From Cellulomonas sp. IC4_254 (GTDB lineage: Bacteria; Actinomycetota; Actinomycetes; Actinomycetales; Cellulomonadaceae), in assembly GCF_011603975.1 (NCBI RefSeq), contig NZ_JAANNB010000016.1, positions 1 through 33,907 of the forward strand: a stretch of 33,907 nucleotides of DNA. The letters are read 5' to 3'. The translations under genes and the position numbers were made by a program. Of this stretch, positions 1-7,693 are shown one piece after another (the stretch's first letter is position 1; each line of letters begins with the position of its first letter). Below the pieces are notes generated by a model, which had not been told where the DNA came from, did not search any database, and worked only from the letters and a program-made list of their open reading frames with translations.

Positions 1-82
1 CTGCGTCACGGGCGCCATCCTCGCACCCGCGCGGGGCGGGGCGGTCGGGTACCCGGCACGGGTGCGCGGGGTGCCGGCTGTG

Positions 83-108
83 GGAACCTGGGCCCGACCC
101 GGCGCGTT
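83..108 (+). promoter_or_regulatory. ECF-sigma-like promoter upstream of the UPF0182 gene
   Basis: GGAAC at 83-87 is followed after 17 bases by CGTT at 105-108. This fits the GGAAC/GTT pattern of actinobacterial extracytoplasmic-function sigma factors (SigE/SigR/SigH type). It points toward the gene starting at 180, leaving an untranslated leader of roughly 65 bases. In DNA this GC-rich a chance match is possible. I see nothing else interpretable in bases 1-82. Confidence 0.4.
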
Positions 109-179
109 GTGCCCAGCGTGTGCGTCCTGCCCGGTGCGTGCACGCGTGACCCGTACCCGACGACGAGGACCTCAAGGCC

Positions 180-3100
180 GTGACCTTCGCCAACCCGTCC
201 GCACGACAGCCCCGGGGGCCACGACCGCCCCGGCCACCGAGAGGCGCCGCCGGCCGTCGGCGTCCGAGCCCGATCGCGATCACCGTCGTGGTGCTCGCGC
301 TGGTCGTGGTTGCGGTCCTGCTGCTCGCCCAGTTCTGGACCGAGGTCCTGTGGTTCGACCAGCTGGGCTACTCCCAGGTGCTCTGGACGCAGTGGCTCAC
401 CCGCGGCGCCCTGTTCGTCGCCGGCCTGCTCGTCATGGGCGGGGCCGTGTTCGCCAGCCTCGCGATCGGCTACCGCACCCGGCCGGTGTACGCGCCGTCC
501 AACCAGGAGCAGGCCAGCCTCGACGCGTACCGCGAGGCCGTCGAGCCGCTGCGCCGCGTCGTCCTGGTCGCGGGTCCCGCGGTGCTCGGCCTGTTCGCCG
601 GCATCGCCGCCTCGCAGCAGTGGAGCTCCATCCAGCTCTGGATGCACAGCACCGAGGTCGGGCAGACCGACCCGCAGTGGCACATGGACCTGTCGTTCTA
701 CATGTTCCAGCTGCCGGGCATGCGGTTCGTCATCAGCTTCCTCATGGCCGTCACCGTGCTCTCCGGCATCGCGGCCGTCGCGACGCACTACCTCTACGGC
801 GGCTTCCGCGTCGGCGGCTCCGCCGGCACGCCCCGCATGACCAAGGCCGCCCGCGTGCACCTGTCGGTGATCGCCACGGTGCTCATGGTGCTCATCGCGG
901 CCAACTACTTCCTCGACCGGTACTCGATCCTCACCCGCGAGGGCGACCGGTTCGAGGGCGCGTCCTACACCGACGTGCACGCCGTCATCCCGTCCAAGAG
1001 CATCCTGGCGGTCGTCGCGCTGCTCGTCGCCGTGATGTTCGTCGTGACCGCGGTGCGCGGCTCCTGGCGGATCCCGGCCATCGGCGTCGGCGTCATGGTG
1101 CTGTGCGCCGTGGCCATCGGCGGCGTCTACCCGGCCGTCGTCCAGCGGTTCCAGGTGAACCCGAACCAGCAGGACGCCGAGGCGCCGTACATCCAGCGCA
1201 ACATCGACGCGACGCTGTCGGCGTACGGCCTGGAGGACGTCGAGACCACGGACTACAACGCGAGCGTCACGGCCGAGCCGGGCGCCCTGCGCGAGGACGC
1301 GGAGACCACCGCGTCGATCCGCCTGCTCGACCCGCAGGTCGTCTCCGACTCGTTCCGCCAGCTCGAGCAGATCCGCGGGTTCTACTCGTTCCCCGACACC
1401 CTGTCCGTCGACCGGTACGACGTCGCGGACGAGAGCCGGGACACCGTGATCGCGGTCCGCGAGGTCGACCTCGACGGCCTCGACGCCCAGCGCCGCAACT
1501 GGACCAACGACACCACCGTCTACACCCACGGGTTCGGCGTGGTCGCGGCCTACGGCAACACCACGACGTCGAGCGGCGCCCCCGAGTTCTGGGAGGGCGG
1601 CATCCCGTCCTCCGGCGAGATGGGCGAGTACGAGCCGCGGATCTACTTCGGCCAGAGCTCGCCGGACTACTCCATCGTCGGCGCCCCCGAGGGCTCCGAG
1701 TGGGAGCTCGACTACCCGGACGACGAGTCCGGCGGCGCGATCAACACGTCGTTCCCGACCAGCGAGGTCTCGGCCGGCCCGGAGATCGGGACGTTCTGGA
1801 ACAAGCTGCTCTACTCGATCAAGTTCGGCTCCGAGCAGATCCTGTTCTCCGAGCGGGTCACCGCCGAGTCGCAGATCCTCTACGACCGCGACCCGGTCGA
1901 CCGCGTCCAGAAGGTCGCGCCGTACCTGACGCTCGACGGCCGGGTGTACCCGGCGGTCGTCGACGGGCGGGTCAAGTGGATCGTCGACGGCTACACCACG
2001 TCGAACCAGTACCCGTACGCCGCGGCGCAGTCCCTCGAGGACGCCACGGTGGACTCGCTCACCGAGACCTCGACCACCATCGCGGCCCTCCAGCCCGAGA
2101 AGGTCAACTACATCCGGAACTCGGTGAAGGCCACAGTCGACGCCTACGACGGCACCGTCACGCTGTACGCCTGGGACGCCACCGACCCGGTCCTGCAGTC
2201 CTGGAGCAAGGTCTTCGACACCTCGCTGCAGCCGGTGTCCGAGATCAGCTCGGAGCTGATGAGCCACATCCGCTACCCCGAGGACCTGTTCAAGGTGCAG
2301 CGGACCCTGCTCGGCACCTACCACGTGACCGACCCGGGCCAGTTCTTCTCCGGCAACGACGCGTGGCGGACCCCGAACGACCCGACGGCCGCCGGCCAGA
2401 ACGTCGCGCAGCCGCCGTACTACCTGACGCTGGAGATGCCGACGCAGGACGCGGCGACGTTCTCCCTGATGTCGACGTACGTGCCAGCGGGTGGCAACGC
2501 CCGTGACGTGCTGACGGGGTACATCGCGGTCGACGCCGAGGCCGGGAACGCCGCAGGCGAGCCCGCGGACGGCTACGGCAAGATCCGGCTCCTGGAGCTG
2601 CCACGCGACTCCACGGTCCCCGGGCCGAACCAGATGAACAACAACTTCACGTCCAACCCGGACGTGTCGAACGAGCTGAACATCCTGGCCCGCGGCGACT
2701 CCGAGGTCATCCGCGGCAACCTGCTCACGCTGCCCGTCGGCGGCGGCCTGCTGTACGTGCAGCCGGTCTACGTGCAGGCGGCCACCGGCACGCAGTTCCC
2801 GCTGCTGCAGCGGGTGCTCGTGGCGTTCGGCGACCAGATCGGGTTCGCCAGCACCCTCGACGAGGCGCTGGACCAGGTGTTCGGCGGCGACGACGGCACG
2901 TCCGCCGGTGACGCCGGCAACGAGATCACGCCGCCCGACACCGGGGACACCGGCGGCGACACCGGGGACACGGGCGACGGCACCGCCACGCCGGCGCCCA
3001 CCCCGGCCCCGACGGGTGACACCGGCGCCGGTGCGACGGACGCCCAGACCCGGCTGACGCAGGCCATCGACCGGGCCACCCAGGCCTACCAGGACGGGCA

Positions 3101-3215
3101 GGCCGCGCTGGCGGACGGCGACTTCGCCGCCTACGGCGAGGCGCAGGCCCGGCTCCAGGAGGCCCTGGAGGACGCCGCGGCGGCCGACGCGGAGCTGGGC
3201 GGCTCGGGAGGCTGA
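180..3215 (+). CDS. UPF0182 family integral membrane protein
   Basis: A 1011-residue protein of the UPF0182 family, which is conserved in actinobacteria and of unknown function. The N-terminus is basic and proline-rich. About seven hydrophobic membrane segments follow, near residues 32-52, 74-96, 125-145, 180-203, 226-245, 273-292 and 297-318. A large, soluble, presumably extracytoplasmic domain then runs to about residue 890. The tail (about 900-960) is a low-complexity Thr/Gly/Asp/Pro linker with repeated TGDTG units. It is followed by an Ala/Glu-rich helix of coiled-coil character, which may contact the envelope. The start is GTG at 180, with GAGGA a short distance upstream. The length is normal for the family. 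The gene stands alone, ends before a strong hairpin terminator, and is preceded by an ECF-like promoter. The family call is from recognition of the overall pattern and is secure; the role is unknown. Confidence 0.93.
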   Translation: MTFANPSARQPRGPRPPRPPRGAAGRRRPSPIAITVVVLALVVVAVLLLAQFWTEVLWFDQLGYSQVLWTQWLTRGALFVAGLLVMGGAVFASLAIGYRTRPVYAPSNQEQASLDAYREAVEPLRRVVLVAGPAVLGLFAGIAASQQWSSIQLWMHSTEVGQTDPQWHMDLSFYMFQLPGMRFVISFLMAVTVLSGIAAVATHYLYGGFRVGGSAGTPRMTKAARVHLSVIATVLMVLIAANYFLDRYSILTREGDRFEGASYTDVHAVIPSKSILAVVALLVAVMFVVTAVRGSWRIPAIGVGVMVLCAVAIGGVYPAVVQRFQVNPNQQDAEAPYIQRNIDATLSAYGLEDVETTDYNASVTAEPGALREDAETTASIRLLDPQVVSDSFRQLEQIRGFYSFPDTLSVDRYDVADESRDTVIAVREVDLDGLDAQRRNWTNDTTVYTHGFGVVAAYGNTTTSSGAPEFWEGGIPSSGEMGEYEPRIYFGQSSPDYSIVGAPEGSEWELDYPDDESGGAINTSFPTSEVSAGPEIGTFWNKLLYSIKFGSEQILFSERVTAESQILYDRDPVDRVQKVAPYLTLDGRVYPAVVDGRVKWIVDGYTTSNQYPYAAAQSLEDATVDSLTETSTTIAALQPEKVNYIRNSVKATVDAYDGTVTLYAWDATDPVLQSWSKVFDTSLQPVSEISSELMSHIRYPEDLFKVQRTLLGTYHVTDPGQFFSGNDAWRTPNDPTAAGQNVAQPPYYLTLEMPTQDAATFSLMSTYVPAGGNARDVLTGYIAVDAEAGNAAGEPADGYGKIRLLELPRDSTVPGPNQMNNNFTSNPDVSNELNILARGDSEVIRGNLLTLPVGGGLLYVQPVYVQAATGTQFPLLQRVLVAFGDQIGFASTLDEALDQVFGGDDGTSAGDAGNEITPPDTGDTGGDTGDTGDGTATPAPTPAPTGDTGAGATDAQTRLTQAIDRATQAYQDGQAALADGDFAAYGEAQARLQEALEDAAAADAELGGSGG

Positions 3216-3235
3216 GCCTCCGGCGCACGCACGAC

Positions 3236-3275
3236 GGCGGCGGGCCGGTTCCCTCGGGGGAGCCGGCCCGCCGCC
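3236..3275 (+). terminator. Strong hairpin terminator after the UPF0182 gene
   Basis: An 18-base arm at 3236-3253 pairs with 3258-3275 around the loop TCGG, with one G-U pair. It begins 20 bases after the stop codon. There is no T-tract, as is usual for terminators in very GC-rich actinobacteria. Confidence 0.8.
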
Positions 3276-3311
3276 GCTTCCGGGCGGGGCCGGCTGCGGC
3301 GCGGCCGAGGC

Positions 3312-3382
3312 GCGAGGTCGGCGGTTGCGCTCGAGGTCGGCGGCTCCGCCGGGGGTCTGCCGGACGGAACCGCCGACCTCGC
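3312..3382. repeat. GC-rich palindromic (REP-like) element
   Basis: GCGAGGTCGGCGGTT at 3312-3326 and its exact reverse complement at 3368-3382 form a 15-bp inverted repeat. The loop contains another copy of the GAGGTCGGCGG motif, at 3333-3343, followed by CTCCGCCG. A related sequence lies at 10527-10544 inside a second palindrome, so this may be a dispersed repeat family. It could also act as a backup terminator. Confidence 0.5.
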
Positions 3383-3427
3383 CCCACGTGGGCGGGAGGG
3401 GTGTGACCGAGGGCACGGGGGCTGGAT

Positions 3428-3456
3428 TTGGAACGCCCGTCACCCTGGCGTAACGT
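3428..3456 (+). promoter_or_regulatory. SigA-type promoter of the first tRNA-fMet gene
   Basis: TTGGAA (3428-3433), a 17-base spacer and TAACGT (3451-3456) precede the mature tRNA 5' end at 3469 by 12 bases. This spacing suits transcription starting a few bases before the tRNA. The second tRNA copy has only a weak equivalent, a -10-like TATGGT at 5392-5397 with no good -35. Confidence 0.6.
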
Positions 3457-3468
3457 AGTGATCACCGA

Positions 3469-3542
3469 CGCGGGGTGGAGCAGCTCGGTAGCTCGCTGGG
3501 CTCATAACCCAGAGGTCGCAGGTTCAAATCCTGCCCCCGCTA
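3469..3542 (+). tRNA. Initiator tRNA-fMet (CAT), copy 1
   Basis: A 74-base cloverleaf with anticodon CAT. It shows the initiator hallmarks: an unpaired C1-U72 at the acceptor end, an A11-U24 pair in the D stem, and three consecutive G-C pairs in the anticodon stem (CTGGG/CCCAG). The T loop is TTCAAAT. The 3' CCA is not encoded. It is identical base for base to the copy at 5410-5483. Confidence 0.97.
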
Positions 3543-3549
3543 CAAGAAG

Positions 3550-3583
3550 ACGAAGGCCTGGACCATCTGGTCCGGGCCTTCGT
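3550..3583 (+). terminator. Terminator of tRNA-fMet copy 1
   Basis: ACGAAGGCC-T-GGACC pairs with GGTCC-G-GGCCTTCGT around the loop ATCT, giving a stem of about 15 pairs that starts 8 bases after the tRNA. A related hairpin with the same GAAGGCC/GGCCTTC arms follows the second tRNA copy. Confidence 0.8.
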
Positions 3584-3608
3584 GCTGTGCGGGGTGCGGT
3601 CGTCGTGC

Positions 3609-4256
3609 CTAGCGGGCGGAGCGCTGGGCAGCCGGGCGCCGACGCAGCGCGGCGTCGGCGACCTCGGGGCCGCGGTAGACCATGTCCAGCGCGCCGATGC
3701 TCTCGCCCGGCGGCACGATCGCGTCGATCCGGTCCAGGACCTCGTCGGGCAGCGCGACCTCGGCGCCGGCGAGGGTGGCCTCGAGCTGCTCCATGGTGCG
3801 CGGGCCGATGATCGCTGCCGTCACGCCCGGGTGCGCGATCGCGAACGCCATCGCCAGGTGCGGCAGCGCGATCCCGACCTCGTCCGCCAGCGCGAGCAGC
3901 TGCTCCACCGCGGCCAGGCGGCGCTCGTCACGGAAGTGGCGCATCCCGGTGCTCGCCCGGAACGTGTCGTTCGCCTGCCCGGCCCGGTACCTCCCGGTGA
4001 GCGCGTCCCCGGCGAGCGGGCTGTACACGAGGGTGCCCATCCCGTAGCGCTGCGCCACCGGGAGGATCTCGCGCTCGATCTCGCGGTCCAGGATCGAGTA
4101 GTTCGGCTGCTCGGTGCGGAACCGCTCGAACCCGCGGCGCTGGGCGGCCCGCTGCGCCTCGACGATCTCCGAGCCCCGCATCGAGGACGAGCCGATCGCC
4201 CGGACCTTCCCCTGGCGCACGAGGTCGCTGAGGGCGGACAGCGTCTCCTCGGCGGA
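3609..4256 (-). pseudogene. Aldo/keto reductase, C-terminal remnant (5' end lost)
   Basis: About 215 residues match the C-terminal two thirds of an NADP-dependent aldo/keto reductase. The stretch starts at SAEETLSALSDLVRQGKVR, continues through RTEQPNYSILDREIEREILP and YSPLAGDALTGRYR, and reaches the cofactor-binding segment near IIGPRTMEQL. About 110 N-terminal residues are missing, and with them the catalytic Asp, Tyr and Lys and the first barrel strands. The frame stays open upstream to about 4490, but that part is Arg/Pro-rich and unlike the family, so the original 5' end was replaced or deleted. No start codon with a ribosome site is obvious. The fragment lies between the two tRNA-fMet copies. 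A full-length enzyme is usually 310-340 residues, so this is very probably non-functional. Confidence 0.8.
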
Positions 4257-4438
4257 CGGCTCGCCGAACCCGATGTGCGGCTCCTGGTCGACGGGCTGCT
4301 GGTGCGCGCCTAGCGGGCGCGTTCCCCGGAGGGGGCAGTTCACCCGATCGACGCGTCGCGTCGCACCTCGCTCAAGCAGCGCTCCACAGGTGCCGAGGAC
4401 GTGGTCGACGTGCAGTCCAGGACGCTGGGGAGCGAGCG

Positions 4439-5371
4439 ATGACGAGCGATGACGCCTATGAGGACTTCCTCGCGGCCTACCGGACGGCACGGCCGGCCCG
4501 GGACTACGCCGTGATGGTCGACGTGGGCACGGTGCTCGCGCGCCGGACCGCGATCGCGGTCCTGGAGGCGCTCGGGACGCCGGTCAAGGAGAGCGCGAGC
4601 ACGGTCGCGCTGGTGCACCACGCAGGGGTCGAGGAGGTGGAACGCGTCGGACGTCTCGACCGGACCCAGCCGTGGCCGCCGCGCGAGCTTCTGCCGCGCC
4701 TGTACAGGGCGATCTGGTGGCTCTCGAGATCCGACGAGACGGCCCGGGTGGACGGCACCCTCCGCGCGGACGCGCCGTACCGCGACCTCGGGCACCTGCT
4801 CAGGTGCCTCATGAACGACGCGCGCCAGCTGCTCGCGGCCTGTCCGAGCACCGCGGTCGCGCCGGACCCCGCCTATGTCCGGGTCAGCTGGTCCGGGACG
4901 GGCCTGCCGTCCGCGGGGTTCCCCGTCGACGAACCTGACGAGGAGCAGGCCGAGGAGTGGTGGTGCGCCGCGCACGAGCTGGTCGAGATCGAGCCCGCGG
5001 CGTGGAAGCCGTTCGTCGTGGCACTGGAGCACGAGGGGACGGAGTGGCCGGACATGGTCCAGGTGCCCGACCTGGAGCTCGTCGTGTACTCCGACCGGTT
5101 CCGTGATGCTGTGGAAGCCGCCCGTCGTGACGGCGACACGCACGGCTGGCTCGCCGTCGGGGTGCACCGGGCCGGTGAAGCGCGGACCTACGCGGTCCTG
5201 AACGTGTGGGGTGCCGCGGGCGCGAGCGTCCACGGGATGGAGGAGCGCCTCGCCGGCGACCGGACCGTGGTGCTGCCCGGGCCGGGAGGAGGAGAGCCCG
5301 TCTTCGCGGCTCGGGCGCGCGCCGCTGTGGACGCGGCCGGCATCGCGCTTCCGTGGAAGACCGTCGAATAG
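4439..5371 (+). CDS. Hypothetical protein, 310 residues
   Basis: I do not recognise this family. The protein is soluble, acidic and Trp-rich, with no signal peptide, membrane segment or catalytic motif that I can name. Notable parts are an N-terminal helical region (about residues 1-140), a PDEEQAEEWW stretch near 165-175, and an alternating beta-like C-terminus. Start ATG at 4439 is preceded by GGGGAG about 8 bases upstream; a second ATG follows at 4451. The frame has normal high-GC third positions, so it is genuinely coding and looks native in composition. It is one of only two things between the duplicated tRNA-fMet genes, and its stop lies 38 bases before the second tRNA. Confidence 0.75.
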   Translation: MTSDDAYEDFLAAYRTARPARDYAVMVDVGTVLARRTAIAVLEALGTPVKESASTVALVHHAGVEEVERVGRLDRTQPWPPRELLPRLYRAIWWLSRSDETARVDGTLRADAPYRDLGHLLRCLMNDARQLLAACPSTAVAPDPAYVRVSWSGTGLPSAGFPVDEPDEEQAEEWWCAAHELVEIEPAAWKPFVVALEHEGTEWPDMVQVPDLELVVYSDRFRDAVEAARRDGDTHGWLAVGVHRAGEARTYAVLNVWGAAGASVHGMEERLAGDRTVVLPGPGGGEPVFAARARAAVDAAGIALPWKTVE

Positions 5372-5409
5372 GCCCCGGCGCCCGACTCGCGTATGGTGGG
5401 GGGCACCGA

Positions 5410-5483
5410 CGCGGGGTGGAGCAGCTCGGTAGCTCGCTGGGCTCATAACCCAGAGGTCGCAGGTTCAAATCCTGCCCCCGCTA
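5410..5483 (+). tRNA. Initiator tRNA-fMet (CAT), copy 2
   Basis: Identical in all 74 bases to copy 1 at 3469-3542, with the same initiator features (C1-U72, A11-U24, three G-C pairs in the anticodon stem). The six bases directly upstream (CACCGA) are also shared. Further flanks differ apart from the related downstream hairpin. CCA is not encoded. Confidence 0.97.
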
Positions 5484-5489
5484 CGAACG

Positions 5490-5521
5490 CGAAGGCCCGG
5501 GCCGCACGGTCCGGGCCTTCG
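5490..5521. terminator. Hairpin shared by tRNA-fMet copy 2 and gap
   Basis: CGAAGGCCCGG pairs with CCGGGCCTTCG around a 10-base loop, giving an 11-bp stem 6 bases past the tRNA. It also lies 24 bases beyond the GAPDH stop on the other strand, so it can serve both convergent units. Confidence 0.75.
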
Positions 5522-5545
5522 TCGTACCCGCGACGTCGCGGGCGC

Positions 5546-6550
5546 TCAGCCCTGCGACCGCCCGATGAGCTCGAGGGTGTCGACCACGCGGTTCGAGAAC
5601 CCCCACTCGTTGTCGTACCAGGCGACGACCTTCACGTGCTTCCCGTCGACCCGGGTCAGGTGCGAGTCGAAGACGGACGACGCCGGGTTCCCGACGATGT
5701 CCGAGGAGACCAGGAAGTCCTCCGAGTACTCCAGCACCCCGGCCAGCGCGCCCCCGGCCGCGGCGCGGTAGGCGGCCAGGACGTCCTCGCGGGTGACGTC
5801 GCGGGCGACGGTCGCGTTGAGCTCGACCAGGGAGCCCACCGGCACCGGCACCCGGATGGAGTCGCCGGAGAGCCGCCCGTCGAGCTGCGGCAGCACCAGC
5901 CCGATGGCCTTGGCGGCGCCGGTCGTCGTCGGCGCGATGTTGACCGCGGCCGCCCGGGCGCGGCGCGGGTCGCGGTGCGGGCCGTCCTGCAGGTTCTGCT
6001 CCTGGGTGTAGGCGTGCACGGTCGTCATGAAGGCGTGCTCGATGCCGGCGAGCTCGTGGAGCACCAGGGCCAGCGGGGCCAGCGCGTTGGTCGTGCAGGA
6101 GGCGTTGGAGACGACGGTGTGCGCGGCCGGGTCGTAGGCGTCGGTGTTGACGCCGTAGGCGATCGTGACGTCCGCCCCGTCCGAGGGTGCGCCGACCAGG
6201 ACCGCGCGGGCCCCGGCGTCGAGGTGGCCGCGGGCGGCGGCGGCGCTCGCGAACCGGCCGGTGGACTCCAGCACGACGTCGACGCCGAGCTCCGCCCAGG
6301 GCAGCCGGGCGGGCTCGCGCTCGGCCAGGACGGCGATCCGCCGGCCGTCGACGACGAGGTGGTCGCTGTCGACGGACACGGGTCGGCCGAGCCGCCCGGC
6401 GGTCGAGTCGAACGCGAGCAGGCGGGCGAGGGCCGCCGGCTCGGTGAGGTCGTTGACGGCGACGACCTCGAGGTCGCTGCCGCGCTCGAGGAGGGCGCGC
6501 AGGACGTTGCGGCCGATGCGTCCGAAGCCGTTGATGGCGACGCGGGTCAT
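5546..6550 (-). CDS. gap: Type I glyceraldehyde-3-phosphate dehydrogenase
   Basis: Oxidises glyceraldehyde-3-phosphate to 1,3-bisphosphoglycerate with NAD in cytoplasmic glycolysis. The 334-residue protein has the N-terminal Rossmann motif INGFGRIGR (residues 6-14). Asn-Asp follow at 33-34, where Asp usually favours NAD over NADP. The catalytic motif SNASCTTN has its cysteine at about residue 152. The substrate-binding segment is APTTTGAAKAIG, and the C-terminus has the conserved WYDNEWGFSNR. The start ATG at 6550 is fixed by GGAGG six bases upstream; the open frame extends further but without family similarity. The gene stands alone, not with pgk or tpi, so it could be a second GAPDH copy in the genome. 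It is separated by about 120 bases from the regulator upstream and ends facing the tRNA terminator. Confidence 0.96.
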   Translation of the reverse strand: MTRVAINGFGRIGRNVLRALLERGSDLEVVAVNDLTEPAALARLLAFDSTAGRLGRPVSVDSDHLVVDGRRIAVLAEREPARLPWAELGVDVVLESTGRFASAAAARGHLDAGARAVLVGAPSDGADVTIAYGVNTDAYDPAAHTVVSNASCTTNALAPLALVLHELAGIEHAFMTTVHAYTQEQNLQDGPHRDPRRARAAAVNIAPTTTGAAKAIGLVLPQLDGRLSGDSIRVPVPVGSLVELNATVARDVTREDVLAAYRAAAGGALAGVLEYSEDFLVSSDIVGNPASSVFDSHLTRVDGKHVKVVAWYDNEWGFSNRVVDTLELIGRSQG

Positions 6551-6671
6551 GGGTACCTCCGGTGGGTCGCTGTGCGGGACGCCACCAGCCTCGGCGGGCC
6601 GGCGCGCCCTCGACAGCGGCGCGCGCGCCACGGTCCGCACGGATCCCGCCACCCGTGGTCGCGCCGGCGGG

Positions 6672-7628
6672 CTACTCGCCGCGGGCGAACGTCCGCCGGT
6701 ACTCGCTCGGCGTGGTCCCGAGCACCCGCTGGAAGTGCCGCCGCAGGTTCGCGCCCGTCCCGAGCCCGACGTCGACGGCCACCTGCTCGACCGACCGCTG
6801 CGAGCGCTCCAGCAGCTCCCGGGCGACGTCCACCCGCGCCCGCAGGACCCACTCCATCGGGGTGTAGCCCGAGTCCTCGACGAACCGGCGCGAGAACGTG
6901 CGCGGCGACACCGCGGCGTGCCGCGCCAGCGCCTCCAGGGTCAGCGGCTCGCCGAGCCGGTGCAGGGCCCACTCCCGGGTGGCCGCGAACCGCTCGCCCA
7001 GCGGCTCCGGGACGCTGCGCGGCACGTACTGCGCCTGGCCGCCCGAGCGGTACGGCGCAGCCACCAGGCGGCGCGCGGCGTGGTTGGACGGGGCGACCCC
7101 GAGCTCGCGCCGGATCAGGTGCAGGCACAGGTCGATCCCGGACGCCGCGCCGGCGGAGGTGAGCACCTGGCCCTCGTCGACGAACAGCACGTTCTCGTCG
7201 ACGGTGACGCGCGGGTACCGGGCGGCGAACGCCCGCGTGTAGTGCCAGTGCGTCGTCGCCCGCCGCCCGTCGAGCAGGCCCGTCGCGGCCAGCGCGAACG
7301 CGCCGGTGGAGATCGCGGCGAGGTCCGCGCCCCGCGCGTGCGCCGCCACGAGCGCGGCCACGACGGCGGCCGGCGGGTCCTCCTGGTCGGGGTGCCGGTA
7401 CCCGGGGATGAACACGACGTCCGCCCAGGCCAGCGCGTCGAGGCCGTCGGCGACGTGGTACGACAGGCCGTCACCGCCCCGGACCAGGCCCGGCGTCGGG
7501 CCGCAGACCCGGACCTCGTACGGCATGCTCGGCCGGTTCGTGAACACCTGCGCCGGGATGCCGACGTCGAGCGGCTTCGCGCCCTCGAGGACGAGCACGG
7601 CGACGCGACGGAGGCGGGGGGCGGCCAC
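6672..7628 (-). CDS. GlxA-type transcriptional regulator (DJ-1/PfpI + AraC)
   Basis: A 318-residue DNA-binding regulator. Residues 1 to about 185 form a DJ-1/PfpI-like domain (VAVLVLEGAKPLDVGIPAQVF, then a DVVFIPGY strand). Residues from about 210 to the end are an AraC helix-turn-helix pair (EPLTLEALARHAAVSPRTFSRRF and SVEQVAVDVGLGTGANLRRHF). In many relatives the nucleophile-elbow position holds Cys in an I-C-T-G-A-F motif. Here it reads ISTGAF, so the domain is presumably a ligand sensor rather than an enzyme. Start GTG at 7628 is chosen because the family similarity begins there. It has no clear ribosome site, and a TACGCT a few bases upstream would allow a leaderless message. The target is unknown; GAPDH downstream and the hydrolase upstream are candidates only by position. 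Confidence 0.88.
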   Translation of the reverse strand: MAAPRLRRVAVLVLEGAKPLDVGIPAQVFTNRPSMPYEVRVCGPTPGLVRGGDGLSYHVADGLDALAWADVVFIPGYRHPDQEDPPAAVVAALVAAHARGADLAAISTGAFALAATGLLDGRRATTHWHYTRAFAARYPRVTVDENVLFVDEGQVLTSAGAASGIDLCLHLIRRELGVAPSNHAARRLVAAPYRSGGQAQYVPRSVPEPLGERFAATREWALHRLGEPLTLEALARHAAVSPRTFSRRFVEDSGYTPMEWVLRARVDVARELLERSQRSVEQVAVDVGLGTGANLRRHFQRVLGTTPSEYRRTFARGE

Positions 7629-7693
7629 GGCGCCAGCGTACGGCCGGCGACCTCGTGGCCCGCCGTCGTGCTCCGGCGCGCGCCGTGCGCCCG

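Noticed and set aside
2938-3045. Short repeated units near the end of the UPF0182 gene that look like a minisatellite or CRISPR-like array
   Set aside because: They encode the Thr-Gly-Asp-Thr-Gly linker of the protein in frame; spacing and unit length do not fit CRISPR.
6-3443. A 1145-residue open frame on the minus strand opposite the UPF0182 gene
   Set aside because: It is His/Asp/Arg/Val-rich with no family features and runs antisense to a well-recognised gene; it is a by-product of high GC in the complementary frame.
3543-5409. An active integrative element between the tRNA-fMet copies
   Set aside because: No integrase, transposase, replication or transfer gene is present, and base composition is native. 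Only a scar or a duplication can be supported.
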